A stretch of 64,000 nucleotides of DNA from Rallus limicola (lineage: Eukaryota > Chordata > Aves > Gruiformes > Rallidae). Positions 48,123 to 60,596 of the stretch are shown in pieces (position 1 is the stretch's first letter; each line of letters begins with the position of its first letter). A model generated the notes under the pieces. That model saw only the letters and a list, made by a program, of their open reading frames with translations, made no database searches and was not told the origin of the DNA. The position numbers and the translations under genes are program-made. The stretch spans positions 186,001-250,000 of the forward strand of contig JAKCOZ010000224.1 in assembly GCA_022605955.1 (NCBI GenBank), read 5' to 3'.

Positions 48123-50498
48123 ATGCCTTTCAGGCCTCGCTTCTATACTTATGGAGTTATTGCTGGACGTTTAGCATGTTTTGAACTGCAGTCTGCTAGG
48201 GCCGAGAAAAGCACCGTAGGAGGTTCCTGGCATGTTCCCTCTTTCCAGGCAAAGGAAAAGGCTGAGAGCCAAAGTGACAGGGTCTGCTCGTGTGTCCTGT
48301 TAGGAGGTTTCAGACAAGCTATGCCTTTCAGGCCTAGCTTCTTTACTTTGGGAGTTATTGCTGGACGTTTAGCATGTTTTGAACTGCAGTCTGCTAGGGC
48401 CGAGAAAAGCACCGTAGGAGGTTCCAGGCATGTTCCCTCTTTCCAGGCAAAGGAAAAGGCTGAGAGCCAAAGCGACAGGGTCTGCTGGTGTGTCCTGTTA
48501 GGAGGTTTCAGACAAGCTATGCCTTTCAGGCCTAGCTTCTTTACTTTGGGAGTTATTGCTGGACGTTTAGCATGTTTTGAACTGCAGTCTGCTAGGGCCG
48601 AGAAAAGCACCGTAGGAGGTTCCAGGCATGTTCCCTCTTTCCAGGCAAAGGAAAAGGCTGAGAGCCAAAGCGACAGGGTCTGCTCGTGTGTCCTGTTAGG
48701 AGGTTTCAGACAAGCTATGCCTTTCAGGCCTCGCTTCTTTACTTTGGGAGTTATTGCTGGACGTTTAGCATGTTTTGAACTGCAGTCTGCTAGGGCCGAG
48801 AAAAGCACCGTAGGAGGTTCCAGGCATGTTCCCTCTTTCCAGGCAAAGGAAAAGGCTGAGAGCCAAAGCGACAGGGTCTGCTCGTGTGTCCTGTTAGGAG
48901 GTTTCAGACAAGCTATGCCTTTCAGGCCTAGCTTCTTTACTTTGGGAGTTATTGCTGGACGTTTAGCATGTTTTGAACTGCAGTCTGCTAGGGCCGAGAA
49001 AAGCACCGTAGGAGGTTCCAGGCATGTTCCCTCTTTCCAGGCAAAGGAAAAGGCTGAGAGCCAAAGCGACAGGGTCTGCTCGTGTGTCCTGTTAGGAGGT
49101 TTCAGACAAGCTATGCCTTTCAGGCCTAGCTTCTTTACTTTGGGAGTTATTGCTGGACGTTTAGCATGTTTTGAACTGCAGTCTGCTAGGGCCGAGAAAA
49201 GCACCGTAGGAGGTTCCAGGCATGTTCCCTCTTTCCAGGCAAAGGAAAAGGCTGAGAGCCAAAGCGACAGGGTCTGCTCGTGTGTCCTGTTAGGAGGTTT
49301 CAGACAAGCTATGCCTTTCAGGCCTAGCTTCTTTACTTTGGGAGTTATAGCTGGACGTTTAGCATGTTTTGAACTGCAGTCTGCTAGGGCCGAGAAAAGC
49401 ACCGTAGGAGGTTCCAGGCATGTTCCCTCTTTCCAGGCAAAGGAAAAGGCTGAGAGCCAAAGCGACAGGGTCTGCTCGTGTGTCCTGTTAGGAGGTTTCA
49501 GACAAGCTATGCCTTTCAGGCCTAGCTTCTTTACTTTGGGAGTTATTGCTGGACGTTTAGCATGTTTTGAACTGCAGTCTGCTAGGGCCGAGAAAAGCAC
49601 CGTAGGAGGTTCCAGGCATGTTCCCTCTTTCCAGGCAAAGGAAAAGGCTGAGAGCCAAAGTGACAGGGTCTGCTCGTGTGTCCTGTTAGGAGGTTTCAGA
49701 CAAGCTATGCCTTTCAGGCCTAGCTTCTTTACTTTGGGAGTTATTGCTGGACGTTTAGCATGTTTTGAACTGCAGTCTGCTAGGGCCGAGAAAAGCACCG
49801 TAGGAGGTTCCAGGCATGTTCCCTCTTTCCAGGCAAAGGAAAAGGCTGAGAGCCAAAGCGACAGGGTCTGCTCGTGTGTCCTGTTAGGAGGTTTCAGACA
49901 AGCTATTCCTTTCAGGCCTAGTTTCTTTACTTTGGGAGTTATTGCTGGACGTTTAGCATGTTTTGAACTGCAGTCTGCTAGGGCCGAGAAAAGCACCGTA
50001 GGAGGTTCCAGGCATGTTCCCTCTTTCCAGGCAAAGGAAAAGGCTGAGAGCCAAAGTGACAGGGTCTGCTCGTGTGTCCTGTTAGGAGGTTTCAGACAAG
50101 CTATGCCTTTCAGGCCTAGCTTCTTTACTTTGGGAGTTATTGCTGGACGTTTAGCATGTTTTGAACTGCAGTCTGCTAGGGCCGAGAAAAGCACCGTAGG
50201 AGGTTCCAGGCATGTTCCCTCTTTCCAGGCAAAGGAAAAGGCTGAGAGCCAAAGCGACAGGGTCTGCTCGTGTGTCCTGTTAGGAGGTTTCAGACAAGCT
50301 ATGCCTTTCAGGCCTAGCTTCTTTACTTTGGGAGTTATTGCTGGACGTTTAGCATGTTTTGAACTGCAGTCTGCTAGGGCCAAGAAAAGCACCGTAGGAG
50401 GTTCCAGGCATGTTCCCTCTTTCCAGGCAAAGGAAAAGGCTGAGAGCCAAAGCGACAGGGTCTGCTGGTGTGTCCTGTTAGGAGGTTTCAGACAAGCT
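48123..50498 (+). repeat. HOR family F, copy 3 (12 monomers)
   Basis: Monomers 243-254. It has the same opening (A16C, TTCTATAC, ACTTATGG, TTCCTGGC) and closing (GCCAAGAAA with GCTGGTG) monomers as copy 2, but half its length. It lacks the GTGAGCC/GACCGGG, GATACGG and TTACTGG markers. It has a GTTATAGC monomer (249) and an ATTCCTTTC plus GCCTAGTTTC monomer (252). Confidence 0.92.
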
Positions 50499-52478
50499 AT
50501 GCCTTTCAGGCCTCGCTTCTTTACTTATGGAGTTATTGCTGGACGTTTAGCATGTTTTGAACTGCAGTCTGCTAGGGCCGAGAAAAGCACCGTAGGAGGT
50601 TCCTGGCATGTTCCCTCTTTCCAGGCAAAGGAAAAGGCTGAGAGCCAAAGTGACAGGGTCTGCTCGTGTGTCCTCTTAGGAGGTTTCAGACAAGCTATGC
50701 CTTTCAGGCCTAGCTTCTTTACTTTGGGAGTTATTGCTGGACGTTTAGCATGTTTTGAACTGCAGTCTGCTAGGGCCGAGAAAAGCACCGTAGGAGGTTC
50801 CAGGCATGTTCCCTCTTTCCAGGCAAAGGAAAAGGCTGAGAGCCAAAGCGACAGGGTCTGCTGGTGTGTCCTGTTAGGAGGTTTCAGACAAGCTATGCCT
50901 TTCAGGCCTAGCTTCTTTACTTTGGGAGTTATTGCTGGACGTTTAGCATGTTTTGAACTGCAGTCTGCTAGGGCCGAGAAAAGCACCGTAGGAGGTTCCA
51001 GGCATGTTCCCTCTTTCCAGGCAAAGGAAAAGGCTGAGAGCCAAAGCGACAGGGTCTGCTCGTGTGTCCTGTTAGGAGGTTTCAGACAAGCTATGCCTTT
51101 CAGGCCTCGCTTCTTTACTTTGGGAGTTATTGCTGGACGTTTAGCATGTTTTGAACTGCAGTCTGCTAGGGCCGAGAAAAGCACCGTAGGAGGTTCCAGG
51201 CATGTTCCCTCTTTCCAGGCAAAGGAAAAGGCTGAGAGCCAAAGCGACAGGGTCTGCTCGTGTGTCCTGTTAGGAGGTTTCAGACAAGCTATGCCTTTCA
51301 GGCCTAGCTTCTTTACTTTGGGAGTTATTGCTGGACGTTTAGCATGTTTTGAACTGCAGTCTGCTAGGGCCGAGAAAAGCACCGTAGGAGGTTCCAGGCA
51401 TGTTCCCTCTTTCCAGGCAAAGGAAAAGGCTGAGAGCCAAAGCGACAGGGTCTGCTCGTGTGTCCTGTTAGGAGGTTTCAGACAAGCTATGCCTTTCAGG
51501 CCTAGCTTCTTTACTTTGGGAGTTATAGCTGGACGTTTAGCATGTTTTGAACTGCAGTCTGCTAGGGCCGAGAAAAGCACCGTAGGAGGTTCCAGGCATG
51601 TTCCCTCTTTCCAGGCAAAGGAAAAGGCTGAGAGCCAAAGTGACAGGGTCTGCTCGTGTGTCCTGTTAGGAGGTTTCAGACAAGCTATGCCTTTCAGGCC
51701 TAGCTTCTTTACTTTGGGAGTTATTGCTGGACGTTTAGCATGTTTTGAACTGCAGTCTGCTAGGGCCGAGAAAAGCACCGTAGGAGGTTCCAGGCATGTT
51801 CCCTCTTTCCAGGCAAAGGAAAAGGCTGAGAGCCAAAGCGACAGGGTCTGCTGGTGTGTCCTGTTAGGAGGTTTCAGACAAGCTATGCCTTTCAGGCCTA
51901 GTTTCTTTACTTTGGGAGTTATTGCTGGACGTTTAGCATGTTTTGAACTGCAGTCTGCTAGGGCCGAGAAAAGCACCGTAGGAGGTTCCAGGCATGTTCC
52001 CTCTTTCCAGGCAAAGGAAAAGGCTGAGAGCCAAAGTGACAGGGTCTGCTCGTGTGTCCTGTTAGGAGGTTTCAGACAAGCTATGCCTTTCAGGCCTAGC
52101 TTCTTTACTTTGGGAGTTATTGCTGGACGTTTAGCATGTTTTGAACTGCAGTCTGCTAGGGCCGAGAAAAGCACCGTAGGAGGTTCCAGGCATGTTCCCT
52201 CTTTCCAGGCAAAGGAAAAGGCTGAGAGCCAAAGCGACAGGGTCTGCTCGTGTGTCCTGATAGGAGGTTTCAGACAAGCTATGTCTTTCAGGCCTAGCTT
52301 CTTTACTTTGGGAGTTATTGCTGGACGTTTAGCATGTTTTGAACTGCAGTCTGCTAGGGCCAAGAAAAGCACCGTAGGAGGTTCCAGGCATGTTCCCTCT
52401 TTCCAGGCAAAGGAAAAGGCTGAGAGCCAAAGCGACAGGGTCTGCTGGTGTGTCCTGTTAGGAGGTTTCAGACAAGCT
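50499..52478 (+). repeat. HOR family F, copy 4 (10 monomers)
   Basis: Monomers 255-264. It opens with A16C, ACTTATGG and TTCCTGGC but without TTCTATAC, and gains TCCTCTTAGG. It closes with CCTGATAGG, ATGTCTTTC and GCCAAGAAA. It retains GTTATAGC (260) and GCCTAGTTTC (262) from copy 3 with two monomers fewer. Confidence 0.92.
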
Positions 52479-53270
52479 ATGCCTTTCAGGCTTCGCTTCT
52501 TTACTTATGGAGTTATTGCTGGACGTTTAGCATGTTTTGAACTGCAGTCTGCTAGGGCCGAGAAAAGCACCGTAGGAGGTTCCTGGCATGTTCCCTCTTT
52601 CCAGGCAAAGGAAAAGGCTGAGAGCCAAAGTGACAGGGTCTGCTCGTGTGTCCTGTTAGGAGGTTTCAGACAAGCTATGCCTTTCAGGCCTAGCTTCTTT
52701 ACTTTGGGAGTTATTGCTGGACGTTTAGCATGTTTTGAACTGCAGTCTGCTAGGGCCGAGAAAAGCACCGTAGGAGGTTCCAGGCATGTTCCCTCTTTCC
52801 AGGCAAAGGAAAAGGCTGAGAGCCAAAGCGACAGGGTCTGCTCGTGTGTCCTGTTAGGAGGTTTCAGACAAGCTATGCCTTTCAGGCCTAGTTTCTTTAC
52901 TTTGGGAGTTATTGCTGGACGTTTAGCATGTTTTGAACTGCAGTCTGCTAGGGCCGAGAAAAGCACCGTAGGAGGTTCCAGGCATGTTCCCTCTTTCCAG
53001 GCAAAGGAAAAGGCTGAGAGCCAAAGCGACAGGGTCTGCTCGTGTGTCCTGATAGGAGGTTTCAGACAAGCTATGTCTTTCAGGCCTAGCTTCTTTACTT
53101 TGGGAGTTATTGCTGGACGTTTAGCATGTTTTGAACTGCAGTCTGCTAGGGCCAAGAAAAGCACCGTAGGAGGTTCCAGGCATGTTCCCTCTTTCCAGGC
53201 AAAGGAAAAGGCTGAGAGCCAAAGCGACAGGGTCTGCTCGTGTGTCCTGTTAGGAGGTTTCAGACAAGCT
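52479..53270 (+). repeat. HOR family F, copy 5 (4 monomers)
   Basis: Monomers 265-268. This minimal copy keeps only the ends of copy 4: the A16C/ACTTATGG/TTCCTGGC opener and the CCTGATAGG, ATGTCTTTC, GCCAAGAAA closer. Monomer 267 appears to be a recombinant of monomers 262 and 263. Six monomers have been removed relative to copy 4. Confidence 0.9.
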
Positions 53271-56200
53271 ATGCCTTTCAGGCCTCGCTTCTTTACTTAT
53301 GGAGTTATTGCTGGACGTTTAGCATGTTTTGAACTGCAGTCTGCTAGGGCCGAGAAAAGCACCGTAGGAGGTTCCTGGCATGTTCCCTCTTTCCAGGCAA
53401 AGGAAAAGGCTGAGAGCCAAAGTGACAGGGTCTGCTCGTGTGTCCTCTTAGGAGGTTTCAGACAAGCTATGCCTTTCAGGCCTAGCTTCTTTACTTTGGG
53501 AGTTATTGCTGGACGTTTAGCATGTTTTGAACTGCAGTCTGCTAGGGCCGAGAAAAGCACCGTAGGAGGTTCCAGGCATGTTCCCTCTTTCCAGGCAAAG
53601 GAAAAGGCTGAGAGCCAAAGCGACAGGGTCTGCTCGTGTGTCCTGTTAGGAGGTTTCAGACAAGCTATGCCTTTCAGGCCTAGCTTCTTTACTTTGGGAG
53701 TTATTGCTGGACGTTTAGCATGTTTTGAACTGCAGTCTGCTAGGGCCGAGAAAAGCACCGTAGGAGGTTCCAGGCATGTTCCCTCTTTCCAGGCAAAGGA
53801 AAAGGCTGAGAGCCAAAGCGACAGGGTCTGCTCGTGTGTCCTGTTAGGAGGTTTCAGACAAGCTATGCCTTTCAGGCCTCGCTTCTTTACTTTGGGAGTT
53901 ATTGCTGGACGTTTAGCATGTTTTGAACTGCAGTCTGCTAGGGCCGAGAAAAGCACCGTAGGAGGTTCCAGGCATGTTCCCTCTTTCCAGGCAAAGGAAA
54001 AGGCTGAGAGCCAAAGCGACAGGGTCTGCTCGTGTGTCCTGTTAGGAGGTTTCAGACAAGCTATGCCTTTCAGGCCTCGCTTCTTTACTTTGGGAGTTAT
54101 TGCTGGACGTTTAGCATGTTTTGAACTGCAGTCTGCTAGGGCCGAGAAAAGCACCGTAGGAGGTTCCAGGCATGTTCCCTCTTTCCAGGCAAAGGAAAAG
54201 GCTGAGAGCCAAAGCGACAGGGTCTGCTCGTGTGTCCTGTTAGGAGGTTTCAGACAAGCTATGCCTTTCAGGCCTAGCTTCTTTACTTTGGGAGTTATTG
54301 CTGGACGTTTAGCATGTTTTGAACTGCAGTCTGCTAGGGCCGAGAAAAGCACCGTAGGAGGTTCCAGGCATGTTCCCTCTTTCCAGGCAAAGGAAAAGGC
54401 TGAGAGCCAAAGCGACAGGGTCTGCTCGTGTGTCCTGTTAGGAGGTTTCAGACAAGCTATGCCTTTCAGGCCTAGCTTCTTTACTTTGGGAGTTATTGCT
54501 GGACGTTTAGCATGTTTTGAACTGCAGTCTGCTAGGGCCGAGAAAAGCACCGTAGGAGGTTCCAGGCATGTTCCCTCTTTCCAGGCAAAGGAAAAGGCTG
54601 AGAGCCAAAGCGACAGGGTCTGCTCGTGTGTCCTGTTAGGAGGTTTCAGACAAGCTATGCCTTTCAGGCCTAGCTTCTTTACGTTGGGAGTTATTGCTGG
54701 ACGTTTAGCATGTTTTGAACTGCAGTCTGCTAGGGCCGAGAAAAGCACCGTAGGAGGTTCCAGGCATGTTCCCTCTTTCCAGGCAAAGGAAAAGGCTGAG
54801 AGCCAAAGCGACAGGGTCTGCTCGTGTGTCCTGTTAGGAGGTTTCAGACAAGCTATGCCTTTCAGGCCTAGCTTCTTTACTTTGGGAGTTATAGCTGGAC
54901 GTTTAGCATGTTTTGAACTGCAGTCTGCTAGGGCCGAGAAAAGCACCGTAGGAGGTTCCAGGCATGTTCCCTCTTTCCAGGCAAAGGAAAAGGCTGAGAG
55001 CCAAAGTGACAGGGTCTGCTCGTGTGTCCTGTTAGGAGGTTTCAGACAAGCTATGCCTTTCAGGCCTAGCTTCTTTACTTTGGGAGTTATTGCTGGACGT
55101 TTAGCATGTTTTGAACTGCAGTCTGCTAGGGCCGAGAAAAGCACCGTAGGAGGTTCCAGGCATGTTCCCTCTTTCCAGGCAAAGGAAAAGGCTGAGAGCC
55201 AAAGTGACAGGGTCTGCTTGTGTGTCCTGTTAGGAGGTTTCAGACAAGCTATGCCTTTCATGCCTAGCTTCTTTACTTTGGGAGTTATTGCTGGACGTTT
55301 AGCATGTTTTGAACTGCAGTCTGCTAGGGCCGAGAAAAGCACCGTAGGAGGTTCCAGGCATGTTCCCTCTTTCCAGGCAAAGGAAAAGGCTGAGAGCCAA
55401 AGCGACAGGGTCTGCTCGTGTGTCCTGTTAGGAGGTTTCAGACAAGCTATGCCTTTCAGGCCTCGCTTCTTTACTTTGGGAGTTATTGCTGGACGTTTAG
55501 CATGTTTTGAACTGCAGTCTGCTAGGGCCGAGAAAAGCACCGTAGGAGGTTCCAGGCATGTTCCCTCTTTCCAGGCAAAGGAAAAGGCTGAGAGCCAAAG
55601 CGACAGGGTCTGCTCGTGTGTCCTGTTAGGAGGTTTCAGACAAGCTATGCCTTTCAGGCCTAGCTTCTTTACTTTGCGAGTTATTGCTGGACGTTTAGCA
55701 TGTTTTGAACTGCAGTCTGCTAGGGCCGAGAAAAGCACCGTAGGAGGTTCCAGGCATGTTCCCTCTTTCCAGGCAAAGGAAAAGGCTGAGAGCCAAAGCG
55801 ACAGGGTCTGCTCGTGTGTCCTGTTAGGAGGTTTCAGACAAGCTATGCCTTTCAGGCCTAGTTTCTTTAGTTTGGGAGTTATTGCTGGACGTTTAGCATG
55901 TTTTGAACTGCAGTCTGCTAGGGCCGAGAAAAGCACCGTAGGAGGTTCCAGGCATGTTCCCTCTTTCCAGGCAAAGGAAAAGGCTGAGAGCCAAAGCGAC
56001 AGGGTCTGCTCGTGTGTCCTGTTAGGAGGTTTCAGACAAGCTATGCCTTTCAGGCCTAGCTTCTTTACGTTGGGAGTTATTGCTGGACGTTTAGCATGTT
56101 TTGAACTGCAGTCTGCTAGGGCCGAGAAAAGCACCGTAGGAGGTTCCAGGCATGTTCCCTCTTTCCAGGCAAAGGAAAAGGCTGAGAGCCAAAGCGACAG

Positions 56201-59012
56201 GGTCTGCTCGTGTGTCCTGTTAGGAGGTTTCAGACAAGCTATGCCTTTCAGGCCTAGCTTCTTTACTTTGGGAGTTATAGCTGGACGTTTAGCATGTTTT
56301 GAACTGCAGTCTGCTAGGGCCGAGAAAAGCACCGTAGGAGGTTCCAGGCATGTTCCCTCTTTCCAGGCAAAGGAAAAGGCTGAGAGCCAAAGTGACAGGG
56401 TCTGCTCGTGTGTCCTGTTAGGAGGTTTCAGACAAGCTATGCCTTTCAGGCCTAGCTTCTTTACTTTGGGAGTTATTGCTGGACGTTTAGCATGTTTTGA
56501 ACTGCAGTCTGCTAGGGCCGAGAAAAGCACCGTAGGAGGTTCCAGGCATGTTCCCTCTTTCCAGGCAAAGGAAAAGGCTGAGAGCCAAAGTGACAGGGTC
56601 TGCTTGTGTGTCCTGTTAGGAGGTTTCAGACAAGCTATGCCTTTCATGCCTAGCTTCTTTACTTTGGGAGTTATTGCTGGACGTTTAGCATGTTTTGAAC
56701 TGCAGTCTGCTAGGGCCGAGAAAAGCACCGTAGGAGGTTCCAGGCATGTTCCCTCTTTCCAGGCAAAGGAAAAGGCTGAGAGCCAAAGCGACAGGGTCTG
56801 CTCGTGTGTCCTGTTAGGAGGTTTCAGACAAGCTATGCCTTTCAGGCCTCGCTTCTTTACTTTGGGAGTTATTGCTGGACGTTTAGCATGTTTTGAACTG
56901 CAGTCTGCTAGGGCCGAGAAAAGCACCGTAGGAGGTTCCAGGCATGTTCCCTCTTTCCAGGCAAAGGAAAAGGCTGAGAGCCAAAGCGACAGGGTCTGCT
57001 CGTGTGTCCTGTTAGGAGGTTTCAGACAAGCTATGCCTTTCAGGCCTAGCTTCTTTACTTTGGGAGTTATTGCTGGACGTTTAGCATGTTTTGAACTGCA
57101 GTCTGCTAGGGCCGAGAAAAGCACCGTAGGAGGTTCCAGGCATGTTCCCTCTTTCCAGGCAAAGGAAAAGGCTGAGAGCCAAAGCGACAGGGTCTGCTCG
57201 TGTGTCCTGTTAGGAGGTTTCAGACAAGCTATGCCTTTCAGGCCTAGTTTCTTTAGTTTGGGAGTTATTGCTGGACGTTTAGCATGTTTTGAACTGCAGT
57301 CTGCTAGGGCCGAGAAAAGCACCGTAGGAGGTTCCAGGCATGTTCCCTCTTTCCAGGCAAAGGAAAAGGCTGAGAGCCAAAGCGACAGGGTCTGCTCGTG
57401 TGTCCTGTTAGGAGGTTTCAGACAAGCTATGCCTTTCAGGCCTAGCTTCTTTACTTTGGGAGTTATTGCTGGACGTTTAGCATGTTTTGAACTGCAGTCT
57501 GCTAGGGCCGAGAAAAGCACCGTAGGAGGTTCCAGGCATGTTCCCTCTTTCCAGGCAAAGGAAAAGGCTGAGAGCCAAAGCGACAGGGTCTGCTCGTGTG
57601 TCCTGATAGGAGGTTTCAGACAAGCTATGCCTTTCAGGCCTAGCTTCTTTACTTTGGGAGTTATTGCTGGACGTTTAGCATGTTTTGAACTGCAGTCTGC
57701 TAGGGCCGAGAAAAGCACCGTAGGAGGTTCCAGGCATGTTCCCTCTTTCCAGGCAAAGGAAAAGGCTGAGAGCCAAAGCGACAGGGTCTGCTCGTGTGTC
57801 CTGTTAGGAGGTTTCAGACAAGCTATGCCTTTCAGGCCTAGCTTCTTTACTTTGGGAGTTATTGCTGGACGTTTAGCATGTTTTGAACTGCAGTCTGCTA
57901 GGGCCAAGAAAAGCACCGTAGGAGGTTCCAGGCATGTTCCCTCTTTCCAGGCAAAGGAAAAGGCTGAGAGCCAAAGCGACAGGGTCTGCTCGTGTGTCCT
58001 GTTAGGAGGTTTCAGACAAGCTATGCCTTTCAGGCCTAGCTTCTTTACTTTGGGAGTTATTGCTGGACGTTTAGCATGTTTTGAACTGCAGTCTGCTAGG
58101 GCCGAGAAAAGCACCGTAGGAGGTTCCAGGCATGTTCCCTCTTTCCAGGCAAAGGAAAAGGCTGAGAGCCAAAGCGACAGGGTCTGCTCGTGTGTCCTGT
58201 TAGGAGGTTTCAGACAAGCTATGCCTTTCAGGCCTAGCTTCTTTACTTTGGGAGTTATTGCTGGACGTTTAGCATGTTTTGAACTGCAGTCTGCTAGGGC
58301 CGAGAAAAGCACCGTAGGAGGTTCCAGGCATGTTCCCTCTTTCCAGGCAAAGGAAAAGGCTGAGAGCCAAAGTGACAGGGTCTGCTTGTGTGTCCTCTTA
58401 GGAGGTTTCAGACAAGCTATGCCTTTCAGGCCTAGCTTCTTTACTTTGGGAGTTATTGCTGGACGTTTAGCATGTTTTGAACTGCAGTCTGCTAGGGCCG
58501 AGAAAAGCACCGTAGGAGGTTCCAGGCATGTTCCCTCTTTCCAGGCAAAGGAAAAGGCTGAGAGCCAAAGCGACAGGGTCTGCTCGTGTGTCCTGTTAGG
58601 AGGTTTCAGACAAGCTATGCCTTTCAGGCCTAGCTTCTTTACTTTGGGAGTTATTGCTGGACGTTTAGCATGTTTTGAACTGCAGTCTGCTAGGGCCAAG
58701 AAAAGCACCGTAGGAGGTTCCAGGCATGTTCCCTCTTTCCAGGCAAAGGAAAAGGCTGAGAGCCAAAGCGACAGGGTCTGCTCGTGTGTCCTGTTAGGAG
58801 GTTTCAGACAAGCTATGCCTTTCAGGCCTAGCTTCTTTACTTTGGGAGTTATTGCTGGACGTTTAGCATGTTTTGAACTGCAGTCTGCTAGGGCCGAGAA
58901 AAGCACCGTAGGAGGTTCCAGGCATGTTCCCTCTTTCCAGGCAAAGGAAAAGGCTGAGAGCCAAAGCGACAGGGTCTGCTGGTGTGTCCTGTTAGGAGGT
59001 TTCAGACAAGCT
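53271..59012 (+). repeat. HOR family F, copy 6 (29 monomers)
   Basis: Monomers 269-297. It opens with A16C, ACTTATGG, TTCCTGGC and TCCTCTTAGG as in copy 4. Its interior is expanded by a seven-monomer tandem duplication, and GCCAAGAAA monomers appear at 292 and 296. The last monomer carries GCTGGTG. T153 becomes rare from here to the window end. Confidence 0.88.
54657..57428 (+). repeat. Seven-monomer tandem duplication (2 x 1386 bp)
   Basis: Monomers 276-282 are repeated as 283-289. The ordered markers ACGTTGGG, GTTATAGC, GCTTGTG, TTTCATGCC, A16C, plain, and GCCTAGTTTC with TTTAGTTTG occur in both, each at a 1386-bp offset (for example TTTAGTTTG at about 55869 and 57255). The one visible private difference is TTTGCGAG in monomer 281, which is a late mutation. 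Confidence 0.94.
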
Positions 59013-60596
59013 ATGCCTTTCAGGCCTCGCTTCTTTACTTATGGAGTTATTGCTGGACGTTTAGCATGTTTTGAACTGCAGTCTGCTAGGGCCGAGAAAA
59101 GCACCGTAGGAGGTTCCAGGCATGTTCCCTCTTTCCAGGCAAAGGAAAAGGCTGAGAGCCAAAGTGACAGGGTCTGCTCGTGTGTCCTCTTAGGAGTTTT
59201 CAGACAAGCTATGCCTTTCAGGCCTAGCTTCTTTACTTTGGGAGTTATTGCTGGACGTTTAGCATGTTTTGAACTGCAGTCTGCTAGGGCCGAGAAAAGC
59301 ACCGTAGGAGGTTCCAGGCATGTTCCCTCTTTCCAGGCAAAGGAAAAGGCTGAGAGCCAAAGCGACAGGGTCTGCTGGTGTGTCCTGTTAGGAGGTTTCA
59401 GACAAGCTATGCCTTTCAGGCCTAGCTTCTTTACTTTGGGAGTTATTGCTGGACGATTAGCATGTTTTGAACTGCAGTCTGCTAGGGCCGAGAAAAGCAC
59501 CGTAGGAGGTTCCAGGCATGTTCCCTCTTTCCAGGCAAAGGAAAAGGCTGAGAGCCAAAGCGACAGGGTCTGCTGGTGTGTCCTGTTAGGAGGTTTCAGA
59601 CAAGCTATGCCTTTCAGGCCTAGCTTCTTTACTTTGGGAGTTATTGCTGGACGTTTAGCATGTTTTGAACTGCAGTCTGCTAGGGCCGAGAAAAGCACCG
59701 TAGGAGGTTCCAGGCATGTTCCCTCTTTCCAGGCAAAGGAAAAGGCTGAGAGCCAAAGCGACAGGGTCTGCTCGTGTGTCCTGTTAGGAGGTTTCAGACA
59801 AGCTATGCCTTTCAGGCCTCGCTTCTTTACTTTGGGAGTTATTGCTGGACGTTTAGCATGTTTTGAACTGCAGTCTGCTAGGGCCGAGAAAAGCACCGTA
59901 GGAGGTTCCAGGCATGTTCCCTCTTTCCAGGCAAAGGAAAAGGCTGAGAGCCAAAGCGACAGGGTCTGCTCGTGTGTCCTGTTAGGAGGTTTCAGACAAG
60001 CTATGCCTTTCAGGCCTAGCTTCTTTACTTTGGGAGTTATTGCTGGACGTTTAGCATGTTTTGAACTGCAGTCTGCTAGGGCCGAGAAAAGCACCGTAGG
60101 AGGTTCCAGGCATGTTCCCTCTTTCCAGGCAAAGGAAAAGGCTGAGAGCCAAAGCGACAGGGTCTGCTCGTGTGTCCTGTTAGGAGGTTTCAGACAAGCT
60201 ATGCCTTTCAGGCCTAGCTTCTTTACTTTGGGAGTTATTGCTGGACGTTTAGCATGTTTTGAACTGCAGTCTGCTAGGGCCAAGAAAAGCACCGTAGGAG
60301 GTTCCAGGCATGTTCCCTCTTTCCAGGCAAAGGAAAAGGCTGAGAGCCAAAGCGACAGGGTCTGCTCGTGTGTCCTGTTAGGAGGTTTCAGACAAGCTAT
60401 GCCTTTCAGGCCTAGCTTCTTTACTTTGGGAGTTATTGCTGGACGTTTAGCATGTTTTGAACTGCAGTCTGCTAGGGCCGAGAAAAGCACCGTAGGAGGT
60501 TCCAGGCATGTTCCCTCTTTCCAGGCAAAGGAAAAGGCTGAGAGCCAAAGCGACAGGGTCTGCTCGTGTGTCCTGTTAGGAGGTTTCAGACAAGCT
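59013..60596 (+). repeat. HOR family F, copy 7 (8 monomers)
   Basis: Monomers 298-305. It opens with A16C, ACTTATGG, TCCTCTTAGG and GGAGTTTTC, but without TTCCTGGC. Monomer 300 carries GGACGATTAG, and monomer 304 carries GCCAAGAAA. The opening five monomers recur at +1584 bp in copy 8. Confidence 0.9.
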
